In this document: piece after piece, positions 1 through 5,726 of the stretch
Layout of the letters: each line of letters opens with the position of its first letter
Position numbering within the stretch: position 1 is the first letter of the stretch
From: JAVVHH01 sp964235765
GTDB taxonomy: Bacteria; Pseudomonadota; Alphaproteobacteria; Acetobacterales; Acetobacteraceae
Assembly: GCA_964235765.1 (NCBI GenBank)
Contig: CAXSDH010000114.1
Span: 1 to 8,896, forward strand
Direction of reading: 5' to 3'
Length of the DNA stretch: 8,896 nt
Made by a program: the position numbers and the translations under genes
Notes under the pieces: generated by a model
Seen by the model: the letters and a program-made list of their open reading frames with translations, nothing else
Database searches by the model: none
What the model was told of the DNA's origin: nothing

Positions 1-288
1 GAACGACTGCATCATGGTGGCGAGCACGTTCTTCTTGCGCACCATGCCGGCGTAGAACAGGGCCAGGCCGGGGATGGTCATCATCAGCACGAGCGCGGTG
101 CTGGTGAGCATCCAAGCCGTGTCGCCGGTGTCGATCTTGGCCTCCGCGGCGGGAGCTGCCGAGCTTGCGGCGATGGCGGCGGATGGACTGCCGGCAGCGG
201 GGGCCGGAGCGGGCTGTGCCATGGCGGGAACGGCCAGCAGCAGCAGGAGGAACAGGGCGGGCAACACCCCGCGCAGGAATTTGATCAT
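1..288 (-). CDS. amtB: Ammonium transporter AmtB, N-terminal part (runs off the window)
   Basis: Inner-membrane ammonium channel; only the first 96 codons are inside the window and the frame is open to base 1. Residues 1-24 form a cleavable signal peptide: a short basic start (MIKFLRG), a long Leu/Val core and an AMA|Q-type cleavage site. An Ala/Pro/Ser-rich linker (about 25-50) follows. Next comes the start of the Amt fold, with KIDTGDTAWML at 51-61 and the first membrane helix with PGLALFYAGMVRKKN at 73-87, a hallmark of the family. A secreted N-terminus is usual for proteobacterial AmtB. The ATG at 288-286 shares its A with the TGA stop of glnK (TGATG), so translation is probably coupled to glnK. 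GlnK binds AmtB and blocks it when nitrogen is plentiful (family knowledge). Identity is secure despite truncation. Confidence 0.95.
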   Translation of the reverse strand, partial: MIKFLRGVLPALFLLLLLAVPAMAQPAPAPAAGSPSAAIAASSAAPAAEAKIDTGDTAWMLTSTALVLMMTIPGLALFYAGMVRKKNVLATMMQSF

Positions 289-626
289 CACAGCGCCTCG
301 TTGTCGGTTTCGCCGGTGCGGATGCGGACGGCGCGTTCGATGTCCATCACGAAAATCTTGCCATCGCCGATCTTGCCGGTATGGGCGGCCTTCATGATGG
401 CCTCCACGACCTGCTCGGCGAGGGCAGCCTGCACTGCGACTTCGATCTTTACCTTGGGCAGGAAATTCACGTGGTACTCCGCACCACGATAAATCTCCGT
501 TTGCCCTTTCTGCCGGCCAAACCCCTTCACCTCCGAGACGGTGAGGCCCTGGACGCCGAGCGGCGTCAACGCCTCCCGCACGTCATCGAGCTTGAAGGGT
601 TTGATGATGGCCATGATGAGCTTCAT
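288..626 (-). CDS. glnK: P-II family nitrogen regulatory protein GlnK
   Basis: Cytoplasmic trimeric signal protein that senses ATP/ADP and 2-oxoglutarate and controls AmtB, and possibly NtrB and GlnE. The 112-residue length is exactly that of the P-II family. It opens with MKLIMAIIKPFKLDDVREAL. The T-loop (about 37-55) holds Gln39, Tyr46 and Tyr51, the last being the usual uridylylation site in proteobacteria. The B-loop has TGKIGDGKIF (83-92) and the C-terminal loop RIRTGE (101-106). The start is supported by an AAGAGGT Shine-Dalgarno sequence about 8 bases upstream (minus strand, around 634-640). It is the first gene of a glnK-amtB operon, divergent from the flavin hydroxylase gene. I call it GlnK rather than GlnB because it is joined to amtB; sequence alone does not separate the two. 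Confidence 0.96.
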   Translation of the reverse strand: MKLIMAIIKPFKLDDVREALTPLGVQGLTVSEVKGFGRQKGQTEIYRGAEYHVNFLPKVKIEVAVQAALAEQVVEAIMKAAHTGKIGDGKIFVMDIERAVRIRTGETDNEAL

Positions 627-694
627 AGCGCTTACCTCTTTTCAACCTAGCGGCTCCCGCCACATCAGGCGGCGGGTACGACACGGAAAGGTTA

Positions 695-710
695 CTCAAG
701 AACCGTGCCG
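695..710 (-). promoter_or_regulatory. Possible sigma-54 promoter for glnK-amtB
   Basis: On the minus strand this reads CGGCACGGTTCTTGAG, compared with the sigma-54 consensus TGGCACG-N4-TTGC. The -24 part matches six of seven bases and the spacing is exact, but the -12 part reads TTGA instead of TTGC, a change at a strongly conserved base. A transcript starting about 12 bases downstream would have a leader of roughly 60 bases before the glnK ATG. Sigma-54/NtrC control of glnK-amtB is common in proteobacteria, which makes the site plausible. I could not find a convincing NtrC site upstream, so confidence is low. Confidence 0.3.
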
Positions 711-841
711 CCCGGGAAGGCGGGGTTACACGGCCGCTGTGTGCGGCGCGACTGCATTGCTCGTAGGCATGGGCTGCGCGTGGCTGTAGCTTTAGGGCAA
801 CGCGGCGCTGCCTCGTTTCTAGGCACGAGAAGGCGGGTATC

Positions 842-2035
842 ATGGACGTCGATGTTTGCGTGGTGGGCGCCGGCCCGGTCGGCGGCGCCTTGGCGTGCCG
901 GCTGGCCGCCGGCGGAGCGCGGGTTGCGGTGGTGGACCGGGCGTCCCTGCCGCCGATGGAGCATCCGGACTTCGATGGCCGGGCCTATGCTGTGGCGGCC
1001 GGGTCGCGGCGGTTGCTCGAAGCGGCGGGCGTTTGGGATGCGCTGCCGCAGGCGGCATGCCCCATCCTGGACATTCGCGTGTCGGACGGGCGCATCGGGC
1101 GGCGGGCGTCGCGGCTGTTCCTGCATTTCGACCACCAGCAGGCGGGGGACGACCCGTTCGGCTGGATGGTGGAGGCGCGCAGCCTGCGGGTGGCGCTGAA
1201 CGCGCATATGCATGCCCTGCCCGGGCTGCAGGTGCACGCGCCGGCCGAGGCCACGGCGGCGCGTGACGGCGACGGCGCCACGGTGCAGGTGTCGGGCGGC
1301 CCCGCCCTGCGGTGCCGGCTGGTGGTGGCGGCGGAGGGGCGGGGCTCGCCATTGCGGCAGCAGGCCGGCATCGCGGTGACCACGGCGCCGTACAAGCAGC
1401 GCGGCATGGTGTGCGCCATCGCCCACGAGCGGCCGCACCACAACACGGCGCTGGAGCATTTCCTGCCGGCCGGGCCCTTCGCGCAACTGCCGATGATGGG
1501 CGCCGAGGGCGCGCCGCACGTGTCCGCCATCGTCTGGACCGAGGGCTCGGCGCTGGCCGACCGGCTGATCGGGCTGCACGACGCCGCGTTCGGGCGCGAG
1601 GTGGCCCGGCGGCTCGGGCCGCATCTGGGCGCCATCCGGCCGATCGGGCGGCGGTGGATGTATCCGCTCTCGGCCATGCACGCGCAACGGTACGTGGATA
1701 CCAGGCTGGCGCTGGTGGGGGATGCGGCGCACGGCATCCACCCGATCGCCGGCCAGGGGTTGAACCTTGGGTTCCGCGACGTGATCGCCTTGTCGGAGCT
1801 GGTGCTGGAGGCTTTGCAATCCGGCGGAGACCCGGGGGCGCCGGCGCTGCTGGCCGAATACCAGCGGCGGCGGCGGCCGGCCAATCTGCTCATGCTGGGG
1901 GCCACCGACGCGCTGGACCGCCTGTTCAGCACGGACAACCCGCTGACCCGGGTGGCCCGCGACCTGGGGATCGCCGCGGTGCACCGCATGCCCGGCCTGA
2001 AGCGGCTGTTCATGCGGCAGGCGATGGGGCGGTAG
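842..2035 (+). CDS. FAD-dependent hydroxylase, UbiH/UbiF/UbiL family (ubiquinone biosynthesis)
   Basis: Predicted flavoprotein monooxygenase that adds a hydroxyl group to the aromatic ring of a ubiquinone precursor; acts at the inner face of the membrane. At 397 residues it has the normal family length. Visible motifs in order: the dinucleotide-binding GxGxxG (VVGAGPVGG, 7-15) with the acidic residue Asp32 at the end of the second strand; DGRAYAVAAGSRRLLE (45-60), typical of the Ubi hydroxylases; EARSLR (111-116); a variant of the DG motif, AAEGRGSPLR (163-172); and the second FAD motif LVGDAAHGIHPIAGQGLNLG (291-310). The ATG has a GAGAAGG Shine-Dalgarno sequence at 827-833. Alphaproteobacteria often use UbiL or UbiM with differing ring positions, so I do not assign a position or symbol. 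The C-terminal codons overlap the end of a convergent gene by 26 bases. Confidence 0.9.
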   Translation: MDVDVCVVGAGPVGGALACRLAAGGARVAVVDRASLPPMEHPDFDGRAYAVAAGSRRLLEAAGVWDALPQAACPILDIRVSDGRIGRRASRLFLHFDHQQAGDDPFGWMVEARSLRVALNAHMHALPGLQVHAPAEATAARDGDGATVQVSGGPALRCRLVVAAEGRGSPLRQQAGIAVTTAPYKQRGMVCAIAHERPHHNTALEHFLPAGPFAQLPMMGAEGAPHVSAIVWTEGSALADRLIGLHDAAFGREVARRLGPHLGAIRPIGRRWMYPLSAMHAQRYVDTRLALVGDAAHGIHPIAGQGLNLGFRDVIALSELVLEALQSGGDPGAPALLAEYQRRRRPANLLMLGATDALDRLFSTDNPLTRVARDLGIAAVHRMPGLKRLFMRQAMGR

Positions 2036-2234
2036 AAGGCGCGAGGTGGGCGGCGAGGAAGGCCGCGACGGCTCGGTCCGTCCGCGCCTTGTGGTCCGNN
2101 NNNNNNNNNNNNNNNNNNNNNNNNNNNNNNNNNNNNNNNNNNNNNNNNNNNNNNNNNNNNNNNNNNNNNNNNNNNNNNNNNNNNNNNNNNNNNNNNNNTT
2201 CGATCGCGGCGTAGGGGGTGGGGTCGTTCGTCAT
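2010..2234 (-). CDS. Unidentified protein interrupted by the assembly gap (both ends visible)
   Basis: Two short stretches of minus-strand coding sequence flank the run of N. The N-terminal piece, from the ATG at 2234-2232, reads MTNDPTPYAAIE and 11 of its 12 codons end in G or C. The C-terminal piece reads DHKARTDRAVAAFLAAHLA, followed by a Ser/Pro/Ala tail, and stops with TGA at 2012-2010 inside the end of the convergent flavin hydroxylase gene. The codon bias on both sides suggests one real gene, but the gap length is unknown, so frame continuity and protein size cannot be judged. The C-terminal amphipathic helix ending in a VAAFLAAHL pattern resembles the last helix of many alpha/beta hydrolases; this is a weak hint only. 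The start faces the radical SAM gene across 79 bases. Confidence 0.5.
   Translation of the reverse strand: MTNDPTPYAAIEXXXXXXXXXXXXXXXXXXXXXXXXXXXXXXXXXXDHKARTDRAVAAFLAAHLAPSTAPSPAA
2099..2198. other. Assembly gap (100 N)
   Basis: Exactly 100 consecutive N, the conventional placeholder for a scaffold join of unknown size. The true distance may be shorter or much longer, and further genes could be hidden here. Any reading frame drawn through it is artificial. Confidence 0.99.
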
Positions 2235-2313
2235 GCGCGCATCATAGGGGGGTCCGCACGGGTTGAAAATTTGGGTGGCGGCCGCAAGTCGAGCATGGGA
2301 GAACATCCGTTCC

Positions 2314-3531
2314 ATGGACCTGCTGAAAAAGCTCGAGATCCTTGCCGACGCCGCCAAGTACGACGCGTCGTGCGCCTCGAGCGGCACGGCGAAGCGGAGT
2401 TCGCTGGGCGAGACGACCGGCGTGGGCTCCACCGAGGGCATGGGCATCTGCCACGCCTACGCGCCGGACGGGCGCTGCATTTCGCTGCTCAAGATCCTGC
2501 TCACCAATTCCTGCGTGTACGATTGCTTGTATTGCATCAACCGGCGGTCCTCGAACGTGCAGCGCGCGCGGTTCACGGTGGAAGAGGTCGTTACGCTGAC
2601 CTTGGGGTTCTACCGGCGGAACTGCATCGAGGGCCTGTTCCTGAGCTCGGGCATCATCCGCAGTCCGGATTACACCATGGAGCAAGTGGTGCGGGTGGCG
2701 CGGGCATTGCGGGAGGAGCATGGGTTCCGTGGCTACATCCATCTCAAGACCATTCCGGACGCGGCGCCCGAGCTGCTGGCCGAGGCCGGGCGATATGCGG
2801 ACCGGCTGAGCATCAACGTGGAATTGCCCACCGAGGCGAGCCTGGCGCGGCTGGCCCCGGAGAAGGACATGCAGGGCATCCGGCGCAGCATGGGGCGCAT
2901 GCGCCTCAAGATCGACGAAGCGCGGGCGGAGAAGCGGGCGCCGCGGTTCGCCCCGGCCGGGCAGAGCACGCAATTGATCGTGGGGGCGGATGCCAGTTCG
3001 GACAGGTCCATCCTGGACCTCAGCACCAACCTCTACGGCAATTACGGCCTGAAGCGGGTGTATTTCTCCGCCTTCAGCCCGATTCCGGATGCGAGCGCGG
3101 CGCTGCCGCCGGCCAAGGCGCCGCTGCTGCGCGAGCATCGGCTATACCAGGCGGATTGGCTGATGCGGTTCTACGAGTTCACCGCGGACGAACTGGCGCT
3201 GGATGCGGCGGGCAACATGGACCTCTCGATGGACCCGAAGCTCGCCTGGGCGCTGGCGCACCGGGAGGAATTCCCCATGGACGTGAACCGGGCGGCGCGC
3301 GAGCGGCTGCTGCGGGTGCCGGGAATGGGCGTCAAATCGGTGGACCGGCTGATCCAGGCGCGCCGGCACCAGCGCCTGCGGATGGCGGACCTGGCCCGGC
3401 TGCGGCTGCCGATGGCCAAGGTGGCGCCGTTCGTGATCGCGGCCGACCACCAGCCCGGCGGCCTGCTCGACAGCGCCCGGCTGGCGCACCGCTTGGCGCC
3501 CAAGCCGCGACAGGCCGACCTGTTCGGATGA
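2314..3531 (+). CDS. Putative DNA modification/repair radical SAM protein with helix-hairpin-helix domain
   Basis: Predicted radical S-adenosylmethionine enzyme of the family found beside UDG-superfamily proteins; its reaction is not known to me. The 405 residues contain KYDASCASSG (15-24), then GICHAYAPDGRC (44-55), then the [4Fe-4S]/SAM motif CVYDCLYC (Cys67, Cys71, Cys74; CxxxCxxC), a TIM-barrel-like middle, and a C-terminal helix-hairpin-helix DNA-binding motif around LLRVPGMGVKSVDRLI (332-347). Extra cysteines at 20, 46 and 55, just before the SAM motif, lie in conserved-looking segments and could ligate a second cluster (inference). The ATG at 2314 is preferred over an in-frame TTG at 2263: it matches the usual N-terminus MDLLKKLEILADAAKYD and has GGGAGA at 2297-2302. 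The TGA stop overlaps the next start as ATGA, implying coupled translation with the UdgX fusion. Confidence 0.93.
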   Translation: MDLLKKLEILADAAKYDASCASSGTAKRSSLGETTGVGSTEGMGICHAYAPDGRCISLLKILLTNSCVYDCLYCINRRSSNVQRARFTVEEVVTLTLGFYRRNCIEGLFLSSGIIRSPDYTMEQVVRVARALREEHGFRGYIHLKTIPDAAPELLAEAGRYADRLSINVELPTEASLARLAPEKDMQGIRRSMGRMRLKIDEARAEKRAPRFAPAGQSTQLIVGADASSDRSILDLSTNLYGNYGLKRVYFSAFSPIPDASAALPPAKAPLLREHRLYQADWLMRFYEFTADELALDAAGNMDLSMDPKLAWALAHREEFPMDVNRAARERLLRVPGMGVKSVDRLIQARRHQRLRMADLARLRLPMAKVAPFVIAADHQPGGLLDSARLAHRLAPKPRQADLFG

Positions 3532-4946
3532 GGTCCGTCACCCTCGCGCATGAGGTGGACTGGGCCGGCTGGCGGGCGGCCGCGCGGACGCTGGCGCTGG
3601 AGGGGGTGGCCCCTTCGGAAGTGGTGTGGTCGGTAGGCGCCCCGGACGACCTGTTTGCTGAGGGCGAGCCGGCGGCGGCGGGCCCGGCTGGCGGCTTTAC
3701 CCTGCCGCGCGCCCTCGTCGGCCTGGCCGAGACAGCCATCCAGGCGCGCGACCCGGAGCGGTTCGCCCTGCTGTACGGACTGATCTGGCGGGCGCATCGC
3801 GGGGAAAAACACTTGCTGGAGCTGACCACGGATCCCGAGGTGCAGCGCGTGCAGCGGCTGGCGCAATCGGTGCGGCGGGATACGCACAAGATGCGCGCCT
3901 TCGTGCGCTTCCGCGCCGTAGCGGAAGCCGAGGGCACGCGATACGTGAGCTGGTTCGAGCCGGAGCACTACATCGTCGAGGCCAACGCTCCCTTCTTCGT
4001 GCGGCGGTTCGCGACGATGGTCTGGTCCATCTTGACCCCGTACCGGAGCGCGCACTGGACGGGCGACGCCTTGGAGTTCGGGGCGGGCGCGCTGCCGGCC
4101 GACGTGCCGGACGACGACCGGCTCGAGGCCTACTGGCGGGCCTATTACAGCAGCATCTTCAACCCGGCGCGGCTCAAGATCGGCGCGATGACCTCGGAGA
4201 TGCCGCGGAAGTATTGGCGCAACCTGCCCGAGGCGGCCGCGATCCCGGAGCTGATCCGCACCGCGTCCGGGCGGGTCGACAGCATGGTGGAGCAGCCCGT
4301 GATCTCACCCCCCAAGCCGGCCCGCCCGGCACCGGAGGCGCCTGCGACAGCGCCGGGCATCCCGTTGCAGCAGGCGGCGCAGGAGGCCGAGGGCTGCCGA
4401 CGGTGCCCGCTCTGGGAGCCCGCGACGCAGGTGGTGTTCGGCGAGGGGCCGGCGGATGCGCGCATCATGATGATCGGCGAGCAGCCGGGCGACCAGGAGG
4501 ACCTGGCAGGGCGGCCCTTCGTGGGCCCGGCCGGGCAGCTGTTCGACCGGGCGATGGCGGAGGCGGGGCTGGACCGGCGCCAGGTCTACGTCACCAATGC
4601 GGTCAAGCACTTCAAGTTCGTGCCGCGGGGCAAGCGGCGCATCCATGAGAAGCCGGGGACGGGGGAGATCGCGGCTTGCAAGTTCTGGCTCGAGCTGGAG
4701 CGGGCGGAGGTGCGGCCGGCCGTCACGGTCATGCTGGGCGCCACCGCGGCGCGGGCGGTGCTGGGCCGGGCGGTGGCGATCACCCGCGAGCGGGGCCGGC
4801 CGATGGCGCTGGAGGGCAACACGCAGGGCTTCGTGACCGTGCACCCCTCCTACTTGCTGCGGCTGCCGGACGAGGAGGTGAAGGCGCGCGAGTATGCCGC
4901 CTTCGTCGCGGACCTGCGCCGGGTCGGGGAACTGGCCGCAACCTGA
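3528..4946 (+). CDS. DUF4130 / UdgX-type uracil-DNA glycosylase fusion protein
   Basis: A 472-residue two-domain protein. Residues about 1-245 match the DUF4130 'probable DNA metabolism' domain, with LIWRAHRGEK (85-94), RRDTHKMRAFVRF (116-128) and WFEPEHYIVEANAPFFVRRF (142-161). A Pro/Ala-rich linker (about 257-278) leads to a family-4-type UDG domain (about 280-472). This has CRRC (Cys290, Cys293), motif A GEQPGDQE (317-324), NAVKHFKF (357-364), the UdgX loop KRRIHEKP (369-376), Cys384, and motif B VHPSYLLRL (438-446). In UdgX the histidine of KRRIH (here His373) forms a covalent bond with DNA after uracil removal. His361 stands where classical family 4 enzymes have an Fe-S cysteine, as in UdgX. 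The start overlaps the radical SAM stop (ATGA). The domain fusion is a known arrangement; the joint function is unresolved. Confidence 0.93.
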   Translation: MRSVTLAHEVDWAGWRAAARTLALEGVAPSEVVWSVGAPDDLFAEGEPAAAGPAGGFTLPRALVGLAETAIQARDPERFALLYGLIWRAHRGEKHLLELTTDPEVQRVQRLAQSVRRDTHKMRAFVRFRAVAEAEGTRYVSWFEPEHYIVEANAPFFVRRFATMVWSILTPYRSAHWTGDALEFGAGALPADVPDDDRLEAYWRAYYSSIFNPARLKIGAMTSEMPRKYWRNLPEAAAIPELIRTASGRVDSMVEQPVISPPKPARPAPEAPATAPGIPLQQAAQEAEGCRRCPLWEPATQVVFGEGPADARIMMIGEQPGDQEDLAGRPFVGPAGQLFDRAMAEAGLDRRQVYVTNAVKHFKFVPRGKRRIHEKPGTGEIAACKFWLELERAEVRPAVTVMLGATAARAVLGRAVAITRERGRPMALEGNTQGFVTVHPSYLLRLPDEEVKAREYAAFVADLRRVGELAAT

Positions 4947-4987
4947 TCTGGACGGATGCGTTTTTCGCGGCAGCAGAGGAGAGTTGC

Positions 4988-5263
4988 ATGAGCACGGCAA
5001 AGACCACGACCGACCACAAGGAAATCAAAAAATGGATCGAGGCCCGGAAGGGCCGGCCCACGGTGGTCGAAGGCACCCAGGGCAAGGATGGCGAGGGCAT
5101 CCTGCGCGTCGATTTCCGGGAGCCGGACGACAAGCTGGAAGAGATTCCGTGGGACGAGTTCTTCAAGACGTTCGACGACCGCAAGCTTGCGTTCCTGCAC
5201 CAGGACAAGACGGCGGACGGCAAGACGAGCCGCTTCTTCAAGTTCGTGCATCGGGAAGAGTAG
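4988..5263 (+). CDS. Small conserved protein of unknown function (91 residues)
   Basis: Highly charged, soluble 91-residue protein with no signal peptide or membrane segment. Visible features are TTTDHKEIKKWIEAR (6-20), GKDGEGILRVDF (32-43), LEEIPWDEFFKTFDDRKLAF (50-69) and a basic end, SRFFKFVHREE (81-91). It resembles a widespread small family with TTTDHxxIxxW at the start and an LEEIxWDEFFxxF core, which databases sometimes label '1,4-alpha-glucan branching enzyme'. Nothing here supports that enzyme: the protein is far too short. The ATG has a strong GAGGAGAG Shine-Dalgarno sequence at 4976-4983. It lies 41 bases after the UdgX fusion, same strand, so it may belong to the same transcript; a role in DNA repair is only a guess by position. 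It ends convergently 4 bases from the acetyltransferase stop. Confidence 0.85.
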   Translation: MSTAKTTTDHKEIKKWIEARKGRPTVVEGTQGKDGEGILRVDFREPDDKLEEIPWDEFFKTFDDRKLAFLHQDKTADGKTSRFFKFVHREE

Positions 5264-5270
5264 GCGCCTA
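5261..5270. repeat. 10-bp palindrome holding both convergent stop codons
   Basis: TAGGCGCCTA is a perfect 10-base palindrome. Its left TAG is the stop of the plus-strand 91-residue gene and its right half is the TAG stop of the minus-strand acetyltransferase. Only 4 bases separate the two coding regions, so there is no room for a conventional terminator between them. Confidence 0.8.
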
Positions 5271-5726
5271 GCCGAGCTTCATCTCCATGTCCTGGATCAT
5301 CCACCCCGTGCGGTGGGGGTGGGGGCGTTGCCCGGCATCCTGGAAGCCATACTGGCGGTAAAGCGCGATGTTCCGCGCCATCCGCGTGTTGGTGTAGAGG
5401 CGGAGCGCGGGCAGGCCGCTGTGCCGGGCCAGGGTTTCGGCGTGGCGGAGCATCCAGCGCCCGATGCCTTGGTGTTGGGCCTCGGGCAGCGCGGCCAGGC
5501 TGAAGATCATCAGGTGGTCGGCCGCCCGTTCCACGACCATCAGCCCGGCCGCTTGGCGGTCGCGGTCGATCAGCCAGACCTCGCCCCTGGCGACGCGGGG
5601 GCCGTAATCCTCGGTCATCGGCAGCGGCTTGCCGCCTAGCACCGCTTCGTAGGGGGCGTAGGCACGCTCAGTGATGTCCGCGATGGCGGGCAGGTCGGCC
5701 GGGCGGGCCAAGCGGGCCGCAATCAA
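5268..5726 (-). CDS. GNAT family N-acetyltransferase
   Basis: Predicted acetyl-CoA-dependent N-acetyltransferase, 152 residues, the standard size for a single GNAT domain; substrate unknown. Visible are an N-terminal helix pair (ARPADLPAIADITERAY, 7-23), strand 4 (MIFSLAALPEAQHQGIG, 73-89) with the acetyl-CoA pyrophosphate motif Q84-x-x-G87-x-G89, a following helix WMLRHAETLARHSG (91-104), and the motif B region YTNTRMARNIALYRQYGF (111-128). The start is taken as TTG at 5726-5724, because it overlaps the amidotransferase TGA as TTGA and gives the normal domain length. The open frame upstream of that point only shadows the preceding gene. Translation is probably coupled to that gene, suggesting a shared pathway. 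Confidence 0.85.
   Translation of the reverse strand: MIAARLARPADLPAIADITERAYAPYEAVLGGKPLPMTEDYGPRVARGEVWLIDRDRQAAGLMVVERAADHLMIFSLAALPEAQHQGIGRWMLRHAETLARHSGLPALRLYTNTRMARNIALYRQYGFQDAGQRPHPHRTGWMIQDMEMKLG

Noticed and set aside
692..1984. Long open frame of 430 codons on the minus strand
   Set aside because: It lies antisense to the flavin hydroxylase gene, is Arg/Pro/His-rich low-complexity sequence with no domain, and is a by-product of high GC.
985..2013. Second long minus-strand frame opposite the flavin hydroxylase
   Set aside because: Same antisense artefact: no motif, and an Arg/Ser/Ala-rich composition typical of a shadow frame.
2263..2313. Upstream TTG start adding 17 residues to the radical SAM protein
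   Set aside because: The ATG at 2314 has a Shine-Dalgarno sequence and gives the usual family N-terminus.
2046..3527. Plus-strand frame running through the N gap into the UdgX fusion
   Set aside because: The part before 3528 crosses unknown bases and shadows the radical SAM gene; the true start is the ATG overlapping the preceding stop.
3171..4055. Minus-strand frame of 294 codons opposite the radical SAM and UdgX genes
   Set aside because: It spans the junction of two well-supported plus-strand genes and shows no recognisable domain.
4988..5263. Label '1,4-alpha-glucan branching enzyme' for the small protein
   Set aside because: At 91 residues with no glycoside hydrolase motif it cannot be that enzyme.
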